Shown: positions 9,062-17,380, counted from the first letter of the stretch. The stretch: DNA of 32,404 bases from an uncultured Pelagibacteraceae bacterium (GCA_902561765.1 CACEQR010000011.1:1-32404), one strand, 5' to 3'. The notes: generated by a model from the letters alone, not told the origin. Program-made: numbers and translations.

Positions 9062-9847
9062 TTAAGATATATTTTTAGGATCTGGCATTCCTACTTTGTT
9101 ATAGCCAGCGTCTACATAGTGAATTTCACCAGTCACACCACCTGCCATATCGCTTAAAAGATATAATGCAGAGTTTCCAACATCTAAATTATCTACATTT
9201 CTTTTTAAAAATGAGTGATCAGCATTCCATTTATATAAAAATTTTGCATCTCCAATTGCTGATGCTGCTAAAGTTTTAATTGGTCCCGCGCTTATTGCAT
9301 TAACTCTAATTCCTTTAGCTCCTAGATCACGTGCTAAATATTTTACACTAGACTCCAATGCCGCTTTACAAACTCCCATGACATTATAATTTGGTATAGC
9401 TTTATTAGCCTCATAACTTAGAGTGATCATGCTACCACCCTCTTTCATAACTTTGGAAGCTTCCCTTGCAACTTCTGTGAAGGAAAAGCATGAAATAAGC
9501 ATACTTCTTTGAAAATTTTCTCTAGTTGTATTTAAATATTCTCCAGATAATTCAGATTTATCTGAAAATGCGATTGCATGGACAACAAAGTCTATCTCTC
9601 CCCATTGGAGTTTAATATCTTCAAATAGTTTTACTACTTCTTCTTTTTTTTCAACGTCACAACTAAAAGTAACATTTGAATTGAGTTTTTCTGCTAAAGG
9701 TACTACTCTTTTTTTAAGAGCATCACCCAAATAAGTAAAAGCTAATTCTGCACCTGCCTCAGCAAGTTTTTGCGAAATACCCCACGCAATGGATCTTTCG
9801 TTGGCAACACCCATTATTAGTCCTTTTTTTCCCTTCATTAAAGACAT
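9062..9847 (-). CDS. fabI: enoyl-[acyl-carrier-protein] reductase (NADH), FabI type
   Basis: FabI reduces the enoyl-ACP double bond at the end of each fatty acid elongation cycle. The 261-residue protein is a short-chain dehydrogenase of the FabI class: the nucleotide-binding segment GVANERSIAWGI, the catalytic Tyr154-x6-Lys161 (YNVMGVCK) with the second conserved Tyr145, and the family C-terminal GEIHYVDAGYN. The start MSLMKGKKG could also be the second Met three codons on. It lies three bases after fabB and completes a fabA-fabB-fabI unit for unsaturated and saturated chain synthesis. This three-gene unit beside irr is a familiar alphaproteobacterial arrangement. Confidence 0.96.
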   Translation of the reverse strand: MSLMKGKKGLIMGVANERSIAWGISQKLAEAGAELAFTYLGDALKKRVVPLAEKLNSNVTFSCDVEKKEEVVKLFEDIKLQWGEIDFVVHAIAFSDKSELSGEYLNTTRENFQRSMLISCFSFTEVAREASKVMKEGGSMITLSYEANKAIPNYNVMGVCKAALESSVKYLARDLGAKGIRVNAISAGPIKTLAASAIGDAKFLYKWNADHSFLKRNVDNLDVGNSALYLLSDMAGGVTGEIHYVDAGYNKVGMPDPKNIS

Positions 9848-9850
9848 GAA

Positions 9851-11062
9851 TTAAACTTTCTCAAAAATTAATGTTGCATTGGTTCCACCAAAACCAAAAC
9901 TATTAGACATAACTGTATTTAAAGTTGCCTCTGTTTCTGTTTTAGCAACGATTGGAAATTTTTGAGCCTCTTCATCCATTTCACTGATGTTGGCTGATCC
10001 AGTAATAAAATTATTTTTCATCATTATCAAGCAATATATAGCTTCGTGGACTGAAGCCGCTCCTAGTGGATGACCTGACAAAGATTTGGTTGAACTTATT
10101 TTTGGAATTTCATTTCCAAAAGTATCTTTCACTGCATTTAATTCTGTTATATCTCCAACCGGAGTAGATGTTCCATGAGTATTAATATAATCTATTTTAT
10201 TTTTTGACGTTGCCATTGCCATTTGCATACATCTTACTGCTCCTTCACCAGATGGTGCTACCATATCGTATCCATCTGAAGTTGCTCCATAACCAGTTAA
10301 TTCTGCGTATATTTTAGCTCCTCTAGCTTTTGCATGTTCGTACTCTTCAAGAACAAGAACTCCTGCACCTCCTGCAATTACAAAACCATCTCTAGTTTTA
10401 TCGTAAGCTCTTGAGGCTTTTTCAGGCGTATCGTTATATTTCGAAGATAGTGCAGTCATTGCATCAAACATAGCTGTCATTGCCCAATGTATTTCCTCAC
10501 TACCACCTGCAAATACAATATCTTGTTTACCCATTTGAATTAATTCCATTGAATTTCCAATACAGTGACCACTTGTTGCACAAGCAGAACTCATTGTATA
10601 GTTAGTACCTTTAATTTTAAAAGGAACAGCGAGCGTTGCGGACGCAGTACTTGCCATTGTTCTTGGAACTATAAAAGGTCCCATCAATTTTGGAGTTTTA
10701 GCTCTTGTTTTATCAGCTGCTAAAATAACATTTTCTATTGAAGGTCCACCTGAACCCATAACAATTCCAGTTTTAAAATTACTTACTTCACTTTCTTCTA
10801 GTCCAGAATCTTCAATTGCTTCTTTCATTGCAATGTAATTATAAGCTGATCCTGAGCCCATAAATCTAATTGTTTTTCTATCAATGTGATCTTCAAGTTT
10901 TATATTTGGCTTTCCATGGATATGACTTTTTAAATTGTGTTCTTTATATTCCTCAGCAAAAGAAATACCTGACTTAGAATTTAATAAAGATTGGTGAACT
11001 TCTTCCTGATTATTACCTAAACAAGAAACAATTCCTAAACCTGTAATTACTACTCTTCTCAT
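9851..11062 (-). CDS. fabB: 3-oxoacyl-[acyl-carrier-protein] synthase I
   Basis: FabB condenses malonyl-ACP with acyl-ACP and is needed to elongate the cis-unsaturated intermediates made by FabA. The 403 residues carry the full Cys-His-His triad: C161 in [13 protein letters not shown]296 in [11 protein letters not shown] and H331 in [14 protein letters not shown]. The pairing with fabA identifies it as the FabB rather than the FabF type. Its ATG overlaps the fabA stop by one base, so the two are likely translationally coupled, and fabI follows after three bases. Confidence 0.95.
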   Translation of the reverse strand: MRRVVITGLGIVSCLGNNQEEVHQSLLNSKSGISFAEEYKEHNLKSHIHGKPNIKLEDHIDRKTIRFMGSGSAYNYIAMKEAIEDSGLEESEVSNFKTGIVMGSGGPSIENVILAADKTRAKTPKLMGPFIVPRTMASTASATLAVPFKIKGTNYTMSSACATSGHCIGNSMELIQMGKQDIVFAGGSEEIHWAMTAMFDAMTALSSKYNDTPEKASRAYDKTRDGFVIAGGAGVLVLEEYEHAKARGAKIYAELTGYGATSDGYDMVAPSGEGAVRCMQMAMATSKNKIDYINTHGTSTPVGDITELNAVKDTFGNEIPKISSTKSLSGHPLGAASVHEAIYCLIMMKNNFITGSANISEMDEEAQKFPIVAKTETEATLNTVMSNSFGFGGTNATLIFEKV

Positions 11063-11562
11063 TATTTAAATAATCCTACTTTTAGACCATCAGCTGAGTA
11101 AATCTTTTTATCATCTGCCAGAAGAATTCCATTTGCTAAGCCAACAGTTGTTTCACCTTTAATTAATATTCTTTTCATATCAATTATATATGTTGCCATT
11201 TTGACATTCTTTAAAACTTCTCCAGTAAATTTCACTGTGCTTACTCCTAAAGCTCTTCCTCTTCCTGGGTTTCCAAGCCAACCCAAGTAAAATCCAACCA
11301 ACTGCCACATTGCATCTAGACCTAAACATCCTGGCATAACTGGATCTTCTTTAAAGTGACAACCAAAAAACCATAAATCATCTTTAATATCAAGTTCAGC
11401 TTTCATCAATCCTTTGCCAAAAGCACCCTTATTTTCATCAATTTCAGTAATTCTGTCAAACATAAGCATTGGAGGAGATGGTAATTTTGCATTACCAGGG
11501 CCAAAAAGCTCACCATTTGCACAACCTATTAATTCGTCATAATTAAAGGAATTTTTTTTCAT
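11062..11562 (-). CDS. fabA: 3-hydroxydecanoyl-[acyl-carrier-protein] dehydratase/isomerase
   Basis: FabA dehydrates 3-hydroxydecanoyl-ACP and isomerises the trans-2 product to cis-3, the branch point to unsaturated fatty acids. The 166 residues show the hot-dog fold active site: H69 in [17 protein letters not shown] and D83 in LDAMWQ, matching the known His/Asp pair. It is the first gene of the fabA-fabB-fabI unit and is divergent from the irr-like regulator across a 72-base gap. That gap holds a minus-strand TATAAT (11595-11600) that could serve fabA, and an operator-like site at 11613-11628 that would lie near its -35 position, so control by the neighbouring regulator is possible but unproven. 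Confidence 0.96.
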   Translation of the reverse strand: MKKNSFNYDELIGCANGELFGPGNAKLPSPPMLMFDRITEIDENKGAFGKGLMKAELDIKDDLWFFGCHFKEDPVMPGCLGLDAMWQLVGFYLGWLGNPGRGRALGVSTVKFTGEVLKNVKMATYIIDMKRILIKGETTVGLANGILLADDKKIYSADGLKVGLFK

Positions 11563-11612
11563 AAATTTGTAATCTTATTACTTGATTTACCAACATTATA
11601 ATATAGATATTC

Positions 11613-11628
11613 TTTAGAATAATTATAA
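11613..11628 (+). promoter_or_regulatory. candidate Irr/Fur-family operator between fabA and irr
   Basis: TTTAGAATAATTATAA lies 6 bases before the irr start. It shares TTTAGAAT plus an A/T-rich second half with a site in front of rubrerythrin (12149-12166). It resembles the iron control element (TTTAGAA...TTCTAAA type) recognised by Irr, but the second half-site is degenerate. Position suggests autoregulation of irr; an effect on fabA is possible. Confidence 0.45.
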
Positions 11629-11634
11629 TTAGTA

Positions 11635-12063
11635 ATGGCTTACTCTGAGCAATATATAGATAAACTGAGAAAATCAGGACTTCGACCTACAAAACAAAGA
11701 ATAAAAATTTGTGAAGTATTATTTGATACTGATAAAACCTTTCATTTTACAATCAAAGAATTGGTTAAAATCATTGAAAATCAAGCAAATATCAAGGTAT
11801 CATTGGCAACAGTTTATAACACTGTGCACGCATTCATTAAAAAAGGATATCTTAAAGAAATCCCTCTAAATTCATCACAAAGTTATTACGATACTAATGT
11901 TAGCCATCATCACCATTTCTTTGACGAAGAGGAAAATAAATTAATTGATATAGACCAAGATGACGTTGATGAAATTAACATTAGAAAAAAAATCCCAGGA
12001 AAAAAAATTAGATCAGTCGAAGTAATTGCTAAGATTGTAAGTGATAATCAATCTCAAAAATAA
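11635..12063 (+). CDS. irr: Fur-family transcriptional regulator, Irr-like
   Basis: Irr is the alphaproteobacterial iron regulator that senses haem status instead of free iron. The 142 residues have the Fur-family layout: a winged-helix DNA-binding half (GLRPTKQRIKICEVL, ...SLATVYNTVHAFIKKGYL) and a dimerisation half with a HHHH run at 91-94, the place of the Irr haem/metal-binding HHH motif. The structural CxxC pairs of typical Fur proteins are absent; the only cysteine is C26. Its position beside fabA-fabB-fabI also matches known irr genes. An ordinary Fur or PerR-type member is the alternative. It is divergent from fabA and lies upstream of rubrerythrin, which carries a similar operator-like site. 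Confidence 0.8.
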   Translation: MAYSEQYIDKLRKSGLRPTKQRIKICEVLFDTDKTFHFTIKELVKIIENQANIKVSLATVYNTVHAFIKKGYLKEIPLNSSQSYYDTNVSHHHHFFDEEENKLIDIDQDDVDEINIRKKIPGKKIRSVEVIAKIVSDNQSQK

Positions 12064-12112
12064 TCCAATAATTTCAATACTTTAAAAATTATATTAAAAC
12101 AATTCTAAACTG

Positions 12113-12142
12113 TTGACATATATTTTATAACGATTATATAAA
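12113..12142 (+). promoter_or_regulatory. candidate promoter of rubrerythrin
   Basis: A perfect TTGACA (12113-12118) is followed after 16-18 bases by TATATA/TATAAA (12135-12142). Transcription would start near 12149, on the operator-like TTTAGAAT sequence. A TTCTAAA half-site (12103-12109) lies just upstream of the -35 element. A good ribosome site AGGAG (12170-12174) precedes the rubrerythrin ATG, a stronger signal than at most genes here. Confidence 0.65.
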
Positions 12143-12148
12143 GCATAC

Positions 12149-12166
12149 TTTAGAATCATTATTAAA
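12149..12166 (+). promoter_or_regulatory. candidate Irr operator at the rubrerythrin start site
   Basis: TTTAGAATCATTATTAAA begins at the expected transcription start of the rubrerythrin promoter. The first eight bases are the same as in the site before irr (11613-11620). Binding here would block transcription, as expected if Irr represses an iron-using protein when iron is scarce. The second half is only partly palindromic. Confidence 0.5.
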
Positions 12167-12179
12167 AGTAGGAGTAAAT

Positions 12180-12596
12180 ATGTCATTAAAAGGTAGTAAA
12201 ACAGAGGAAAATTTAAAAGAAGCATTTGCTGGTGAAAGCCAAGCAAATCGAAGATATCTTTATTTTGCTCAAAAAGCTGATGTTGAAGGTTTTAACGATG
12301 TAGCAGCAGTATTCAGATCAACTGCAGAAGGTGAAACCGGACACGCACATGGTCACTTAGAATATCTTGAAGAAGTTGGTGATCCAGCAACTGGTAAGCC
12401 AATCGGTGAAACAAAAGCAAATCTTGAGTCTGCAATTCAAGGTGAAACACATGAGTACACAGATATGTACCCGGGAATGGCTAAAACAGCCAGAGATGAA
12501 GGCTTTGATGAAATAGCTGACTGGTTTGAGACTTTGGCAAAAGCCGAAAAATCTCATGCTGGAAAGTTTCAAAAAACTTTAGAAAGTATTTCTTAA
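12180..12596 (+). CDS. rubrerythrin-type di-iron protein without rubredoxin domain
   Basis: Rubrerythrins are ferritin-like four-helix di-iron proteins, generally thought to act as NAD(P)H-linked peroxidases or in iron handling. The 138 residues keep all expected ligands: E19, E52 and H55 (EGETGHA), E89 and E92 (GETHEY), E123 and H126 (AEKSHA). The C-terminal rubredoxin domain of classical members is missing, so electrons must come from another protein. The Fe-S/CCG protein encoded 52 bases downstream is an obvious candidate. The gene has a strong promoter, a good AGGAG ribosome site and an Irr-like operator, and its codons include fewer rare A/T choices than most neighbours, which suggests high expression. 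Confidence 0.9.
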   Translation: MSLKGSKTEENLKEAFAGESQANRRYLYFAQKADVEGFNDVAAVFRSTAEGETGHAHGHLEYLEEVGDPATGKPIGETKANLESAIQGETHEYTDMYPGMAKTARDEGFDEIADWFETLAKAEKSHAGKFQKTLESIS

Positions 12597-12602
12597 ACAA
12601 AA

Positions 12603-12631
12603 TTTGTGGACGAACCCCTCTCGTCCACAAA
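12603..12631 (+). terminator. strong stem-loop after rubrerythrin, without a T-tract
   Basis: A perfect 11-base stem (12603-12613 with 12621-12631; TTTGTGGACGA on the left) with a 7-base loop ACCCCTC lies 7 bases after the rubrerythrin stop. It is far more G+C-rich than its surroundings. No T run follows, so it may be a factor-assisted terminator, an RNA-stabilising 3' end, or a partial stop that lowers expression of the downstream Fe-S gene. Confidence 0.7.
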
Positions 12632-12648
12632 CACTACAATTAAATTAT

Positions 12649-13974
12649 ATGAGCAAAGAAGGTAGTACACAAGCACCTACAAGACATCCATTAAAATTTA
12701 GAGACCCAGATTTTATAAACCCTGAGAAAATTGATCAGGAGATGAGAAGGGTCTTTGATATTTGCCATGGATGCAGGAGATGTTTTAATTTGTGTGACAG
12801 CTTTCCAAAGTTATTTGATTTTATAGACGAAACAGAAGGTGGGGAAGTATCAGATCTTTCAAGTGATAAGTTTAAACCCGTTGTTGATGCTTGTACTCTA
12901 TGTGACATGTGTTTTATGACTAAATGTCCTTATGTACCACCGCATGAATTTGATTTAGATTTTCCTCATTTAATGTTGAGATATAGAACTGCTCAAAGAA
13001 AAAATGGTGATATATCAAAAACTGCAAATCAATTAACTAAAATCGATAGAAATTCAAAAATAGGAATATTTTTTAACTTTTTAATAAATTGGATTACTGA
13101 TGTAAAAAATAAATTTGCTAGAAAAGTTTTAGAACTTTTTACTGGTATAGATAGAAGAGTGATTTTACCAAGGTACAATAAAGAAACATTTTCAAAGTAT
13201 TTTAAGAAATTCAAAAAAAATATTTTAAAAAAAAATAATCAGAGAAAAGTAGTAATTTATTCAACATGTTTTGTTAATTTTAATAAGAAAAAAACTGGTG
13301 AGGCTGCTTTAAAAGTCTTACACCATAATAATGTAGAGGTAGAGCATTCTTATGCGGGTTGTTGTGGTATGCCTTACCTAGAGCAGGCCGATTTAGATCA
13401 AGTTACAAAACAAGCGCAATTAGTTTCAAGAGAATTAAATAAATATATTGAAAAAGGCTTCAAAGTCGTAACATTAACAGCTAGTTGTGGGTTAATGTTG
13501 AAGTTTGAATGGCCTTTGTTAATGCCAAATGATGGAATAGTCAAAAAACTTTCTCAAAATACTCTTGATATTGACGAATATGTTATGGATATTGCCAACA
13601 AAGAAGGCTTGGTTGATGGCCTAAAAGAAATTGACGGTGGAGTGACTGTTCATAATGCTTGTCATGCAAGAGCTCAAAATATGGGTAATAAAGCAAGAGA
13701 CATGCTTAAACTAATCCCAAATATTAAATTAGATGTTGTTGAAAGATGTGCAGGTCATGGAGGAACTTTTGGAATAATGAAAGGAACTCACGACATAGCA
13801 AACAAGGTGGGCAAAACTACCGCAAGTACTGTTAAACGAAAAAATAATAAATATATGGCATCTGACTGTCCATTGGCTGGAAAACATATTAAGCAGCTAG
13901 CTGAAGATACAAATATAGTAAATGATGAAGCTGTGCATCCAATTGAAATAGTCTCAAAAAGTTATGGATTATAG
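12649..13974 (+). CDS. two-cluster Fe-S protein with CCG domains (heterodisulfide reductase/GlcF-like)
   Basis: The 441-residue protein resembles the electron-transfer subunits HdrD/GlpC/GlcF. Cysteines C39, C42, C45, C49 form a first [4Fe-4S] motif, and C82, C85, C88, C93 a second with four residues before the last cysteine. Two CCG-type domains follow: a clear one with YAGCCGMPYLEQ and a second with the variant ERCAGHGGTFG. There is no obvious membrane helix. The ATG at 12649 is chosen; an in-frame TTG at 12604 lies within the hairpin. It sits between rubrerythrin and a DUF3501 gene, whose ATG follows its stop by one base. This trio recurs in proteobacteria, so I infer a role in electron supply to the rubrerythrin; the true substrate is unknown. 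Confidence 0.82.
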   Translation: MSKEGSTQAPTRHPLKFRDPDFINPEKIDQEMRRVFDICHGCRRCFNLCDSFPKLFDFIDETEGGEVSDLSSDKFKPVVDACTLCDMCFMTKCPYVPPHEFDLDFPHLMLRYRTAQRKNGDISKTANQLTKIDRNSKIGIFFNFLINWITDVKNKFARKVLELFTGIDRRVILPRYNKETFSKYFKKFKKNILKKNNQRKVVIYSTCFVNFNKKKTGEAALKVLHHNNVEVEHSYAGCCGMPYLEQADLDQVTKQAQLVSRELNKYIEKGFKVVTLTASCGLMLKFEWPLLMPNDGIVKKLSQNTLDIDEYVMDIANKEGLVDGLKEIDGGVTVHNACHARAQNMGNKARDMLKLIPNIKLDVVERCAGHGGTFGIMKGTHDIANKVGKTTASTVKRKNNKYMASDCPLAGKHIKQLAEDTNIVNDEAVHPIEIVSKSYGL

Positions 13975-13975
13975 A

Positions 13976-14569
13976 ATGTCAAAAGAACAAAAAATAATTA
14001 CAAAAGAAGATCTTTTACCTTTAGATGCTTATACAAAAGTTAGAAGGCAAATGAGAAAAGAATTAGTTGAATTTAAAAAGAATAGAAGAATTCTTCTAGG
14101 ACCTTATGCAACATTTTATTTTGAGTGTTATGAAACGATGATAGCCCAAGTTCAGGAAATGCTTTACATCGAAAAAGGGGGTGATGAACAAATAGCTGAT
14201 GAATTAGCTGCATATAATCCTCTCATACCTAATGGTAAAGAATTAGTTGCAACTTTAATGTTTGAGATCGACAATCCAGTGATAAGAGCAGAATTTCTTG
14301 GAAAATTAGGTGGAGTAGAAAAAAATATTTTTATAAAAATTAATGATGAAAAAATATATGCTGTCCCAGAGATGGATGTAGATCGAACTTCAGATGATGG
14401 AAAGGCTTCATCTGTACAATTTATACATTTCAATTTTTCAAATGATCAGGTAAATAAGTTTAAGGATCAGAATAATGTTATTGAAGTTGGTATTGATCAC
14501 AAGGAATATTCACATACAACTAAATTTTCAGAGGATAATATTAAAGCTCTTTCAGCAGACTTTAATTAA
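13976..14569 (+). CDS. DUF3501 family protein, unknown function
   Basis: This 197-residue protein fits the DUF3501 family, with KEDLLPLDAYTKVRRQMRKE near the start, the GPYATFYFECYETM segment and a central NGKELVATLMFEIDNP block. It is soluble, without signal peptide, and has no visible metal-binding cysteines, so it is probably a partner or scaffold protein. The ATG at 13976, one base after the Fe-S gene's stop, is preferred to one at 13964 that overlaps that gene. Its end overlaps the convergent SH3-protein gene by 8 bases. Tight linkage to the Fe-S gene and rubrerythrin is the only clue to its role. Confidence 0.8.
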   Translation: MSKEQKIITKEDLLPLDAYTKVRRQMRKELVEFKKNRRILLGPYATFYFECYETMIAQVQEMLYIEKGGDEQIADELAAYNPLIPNGKELVATLMFEIDNPVIRAEFLGKLGGVEKNIFIKINDEKIYAVPEMDVDRTSDDGKASSVQFIHFNFSNDQVNKFKDQNNVIEVGIDHKEYSHTTKFSEDNIKALSADFN

Positions 14570-15017
14570 CTATACCCCAAATATTATTATCTTTTATAAT
14601 CCAACCCGAATAGTCACCAGTTTTAATATTACACCATTTATCTTCACATTTTAAGACTTTTAGCAGACGTCCTTGATCTAATTTTGCGAGTGGCTTTGAG
14701 TATTTTGTTGAGTTTTTAAAAAGTATCTTTTCATTTGTAGTGATTAATGAGCGAGAAGGTCTTAGTTGAGAAATATGGATCCAACCACTATTTTTTTTAT
14801 GGTCAATTATTCTTCTAAAATTTTCTTTTTTATCAATTACCTTCACAGGTAAATCAATTTTTCTATAAATATATTTAACAGGATGATCCAGGCTCGGACC
14901 ATATCTTACATTTACTTTTTTATTTTTTAACATTAGAAAATAATTATTTTCTTGAGCTGTCGATGAAATTGGTAAAAGAAAAAGAAATGAAAGTACTAAA
15001 TATTTTCGCATATACAT
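14562..15017 (-). CDS. exported SH3-domain protein
   Basis: The 151-residue product starts with a signal peptide (MYMRKYLVLSFLFLLPISSTAQ), so it is probably periplasmic. Two bacterial SH3-like repeats follow: one from NVRYGPSLDHPVKYIYRKIDLPV to SGWIHISQLRPSR, and a second ending DKWCNIKTGDYSGWIIK. This matches the small SH3 (DUF1058-like) proteins common in alphaproteobacteria; such domains often bind peptidoglycan or peptides, but no partner is evident here. The start could be the third codon (MRKYLV, 15011). It overlaps the upstream moeB/thiF-type gene by 22 bases and the convergent DUF3501 gene by 8 bases, which illustrates the tight packing. Confidence 0.78.
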   Translation of the reverse strand: MYMRKYLVLSFLFLLPISSTAQENNYFLMLKNKKVNVRYGPSLDHPVKYIYRKIDLPVKVIDKKENFRRIIDHKKNSGWIHISQLRPSRSLITTNEKILFKNSTKYSKPLAKLDQGRLLKVLKCEDKWCNIKTGDYSGWIIKDNNIWGIVN

Positions 15018-15745
15018 CCTTTTCTTTTTTTAAATAACACTTTTCTAAATTTAAGATTTAATAAATCTATAATTAAAATATGTGAACTTAAATTTTTCCC
15101 AACAATTAAAATTGATTTCAAAACTTCATTTGCTTGTAGGCTACCAGTCATAACTGCTGTTGGTCCTAATATACCATCAGTTTCACAATTTAAAACTCCC
15201 TCTGACGGTTCCCCTTGATAAAAACATTTTAAACATGGACTTTTTTCTAAACTAAAATCAAATGTAAAAATATGCCCCTCAAATTTACTTATTGCTCCAA
15301 TAATAAGTTTTTTTTTATATTTTATTGAAAATTTATTTAGAAGAAATTTTGCTTTAAAATTATCTGTACCATCAACAATAACATCATATTGTTTTAAGAT
15401 TTTACCTAGATTTTTATCTTCTGCTTTAACTCTATACGTTTTTACTCTTACCTTTTTATTAATTTTATCAATTTTTTTTTTTAAAATATTAACTTTATAT
15501 TTTCCAACATCATCAGAAGTAAACATAACTTGTCGATGTAAATTTGATATACTCACTTTATCATGATCCATCATACCAATTTCACCAATACCTGCTCTAC
15601 AAAGTAAATCAATAACAGGTGTTCCTAAGCCGCCACATCCAACAACTAGAACTTTAGCATTTTGGATTTTCTTTTGACCTAAAAAACCAACTTTTTTTAA
15701 AATAATCTGTCTTGAATATCGCTCGAGGTCTTTTTTACTAAACAT
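14996..15745 (-). CDS. MoeB/ThiF-type adenylyltransferase (E1-like)
   Basis: E1-like enzymes adenylate the C-terminal glycine of a small sulfur carrier such as MoaD or ThiS for molybdopterin or thiazole synthesis. The 249 residues include the nucleotide site GCGGLGTP (37-44), the SNLHRQ motif, DGTDNF (125-130), and C187 in the NCETDGILGP position of the catalytic cysteine. The zinc site has C171/C174 but the second pair is C244/C246 with only one residue between, instead of the common two. No rhodanese domain is attached. It is three bases after dut in the coaBC-dut-moeB order known from alphaproteobacteria. No carrier gene in this window decides between the MoeB and ThiF roles. Confidence 0.85.
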   Translation of the reverse strand: MFSKKDLERYSRQIILKKVGFLGQKKIQNAKVLVVGCGGLGTPVIDLLCRAGIGEIGMMDHDKVSISNLHRQVMFTSDDVGKYKVNILKKKIDKINKKVRVKTYRVKAEDKNLGKILKQYDVIVDGTDNFKAKFLLNKFSIKYKKKLIIGAISKFEGHIFTFDFSLEKSPCLKCFYQGEPSEGVLNCETDGILGPTAVMTGSLQANEVLKSILIVGKNLSSHILIIDLLNLKFRKVLFKKRKGCICENI

Positions 15746-15748
15746 TTA

Positions 15749-16186
15749 CTATTTACCAGTAGATCCAAATCCTCCAGACCCTCTAATTGTCTCTGGTAAT
15801 TCATTTGTTTCTTCAATTTCTACTTTTAAAATAGGCATTAAAACCATTTGAGCAACTCTATCTTCATCATTTACAATGAATTCATTTTTACCATGGTTAA
15901 ATAAAATAATTTTTAGCTCTCCTCTATAATCACTGTCAATTGTGCCTGGTGTATTTAGCACGCTAATACTTGATTTTGCAGCAAGGCCTGATCTTGGTCT
16001 AATTTGAACCTCTGTATCTTCAGGAATTGCAATTGCAATACCTGTTGGTACCAATTTCGATTCATTTGGTTTAATTGTAATAGGTTCATCTATACATGCC
16101 ATCAAGTCCATACCTGAGGATCCAGCAGTTTTATAACTTGGAAGTTTTGCCTTTTGGTTAAGTCTCTTAAATAAAACTTTTACCAT
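15749..16186 (-). CDS. dut: deoxyuridine 5'-triphosphate nucleotidohydrolase
   Basis: dUTPase hydrolyses dUTP to dUMP, keeping uracil out of DNA and feeding thymidylate synthesis; it works as a trimer. The 145 residues show the five family motifs: AGSSGMDLMA, then PTGIAIAIPED, RPRSGLA, NTPGTIDSDYRGE with the catalytic aspartate, and the C-terminal glycine-rich RGSGGFGSTGK. The length is normal. It lies three bases after coaBC and three before the moeB/thiF-type gene, so these are surely one transcript. Confidence 0.97.
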   Translation of the reverse strand: MVKVLFKRLNQKAKLPSYKTAGSSGMDLMACIDEPITIKPNESKLVPTGIAIAIPEDTEVQIRPRSGLAAKSSISVLNTPGTIDSDYRGELKIILFNHGKNEFIVNDEDRVAQMVLMPILKVEIEETNELPETIRGSGGFGSTGK

Positions 16187-16189
16187 TAC

Positions 16190-17380
16190 TCAATTAAGCT
16201 CAGAGATAACTCTATCCACTATCTCAGATGCTATTAAAGATTTTTTCTTTTTATATAATTTTTCACTTTCTTTATTCTTATAAAATATAGAAACTTCATT
16301 ATCATCAGAGTCAAAACCTATTGTTTTATCAGAAATATCATTTGCAATAATCCAATCACAATTTTTTTGATCTAATTTTTTCTTTGAATTAAATTCAAGA
16401 TTTTGAGACTCAGCTGCAAATCCAATTGTAATTTTTGGTCTTAGTGAATTATGATTTGATATGTTTGATAAAATATCAATATTTTTTTCTAACTTAAGAT
16501 CTAAATTTTCACTTTTTTTAATTTTTTCACTATTAATCTCTTTAACTTTAAAATCAGCTACCGCTGCATTAAAAATAGCAACATCAGTTGGTAGGTTTTT
16601 AAGAGTTTCTCTAAACATTTCTTCTGCAGTTTTTACAGAAATAAATTTTACTCCTTCAACTGGATCTAAATTTGTTTCCCCAGAAATAAGTGTTGTCTCA
16701 AAACCATTATCTCTTAAAGACTTTGCTATTTCATAACCCTGTTTTCCACTTGATTTATTAGTTATAAATCTTACTGGATCTATAAACTCCTTAGTAGGCC
16801 CAGCAGTCACTAATGCCTTAAATTTTTTATTTTTTTCAATATTTTTAAAATAATTTTCTATAGTCCCTAATATATATGAAGGTTCTGACATTTTTCCTTT
16901 GCCATATTCTCCACAAGCCATATCTCCAATTTCAGGTCCAATAATCTTATAACCATAGCTTTTTAATTTTGATAAATTATCTTGGGTTGATTTGTGTTCC
17001 CACATTCTGACATTCATGGCAGGCACTAAAAATACTTGTTTATCTGATGCTAAAACAACCGTGCTAGCTAGATCGTCAGTTAAGCCATAACTTAATTTTG
17101 AGATTGTATTTGCTGTTGCAGGCACAATTAAAATTAAATCTGCCCATCTAGAAAGTGAAATATGGTCCATTTCGGCTTCATTTTCTGCACTGAATATGTC
17201 TTCATATACTTTTTCTTGCGAAAGTGATGAAATAGATAAAGGCGTTACAAAGTTTTTTCCACTCTTTGTAAGTATTGTTTTAATACTTACATCTTTTTTT
17301 TTTAAACCTCTTATCACTTCTAAGCTTTTGTAAGCAGATATTCCACCACATATGATTAGAAGTATTTTTTTATTTTTCAT
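16190..17380 (-). CDS. coaBC: phosphopantothenoylcysteine decarboxylase/synthetase (bifunctional)
   Basis: CoaBC carries out two steps of coenzyme A synthesis: joining cysteine to 4'-phosphopantothenate (CoaB) and decarboxylating the product with FMN (CoaC). The 396 residues have both parts. The CoaC half shows the FMN-binding GGISAYK, the catalytic His73 (DHISLSRWAD), PAMNVRMW, and Cys156 in GDMACGEYGKGKM. The CoaB half begins about residue 188 with VTAGPTKEFIDPVRFITN and KSSGKQG. It is followed by dut at a three-base gap and preceded by ubiB by 8 bases, the usual alphaproteobacterial order. Confidence 0.97.
   Translation of the reverse strand: MKNKKILLIICGGISAYKSLEVIRGLKKKDVSIKTILTKSGKNFVTPLSISSLSQEKVYEDIFSAENEAEMDHISLSRWADLILIVPATANTISKLSYGLTDDLASTVVLASDKQVFLVPAMNVRMWEHKSTQDNLSKLKSYGYKIIGPEIGDMACGEYGKGKMSEPSYILGTIENYFKNIEKNKKFKALVTAGPTKEFIDPVRFITNKSSGKQGYEIAKSLRDNGFETTLISGETNLDPVEGVKFISVKTAEEMFRETLKNLPTDVAIFNAAVADFKVKEINSEKIKKSENLDLKLEKNIDILSNISNHNSLRPKITIGFAAESQNLEFNSKKKLDQKNCDWIIANDISDKTIGFDSDDNEVSIFYKNKESEKLYKKKKSLIASEIVDRVISELN

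Noticed and set aside
12604..12648. N-terminal extension of the Fe-S protein
   Set aside because: The extension is encoded by the stem-loop after rubrerythrin; the ATG at 12649 gives the expected N-terminus.
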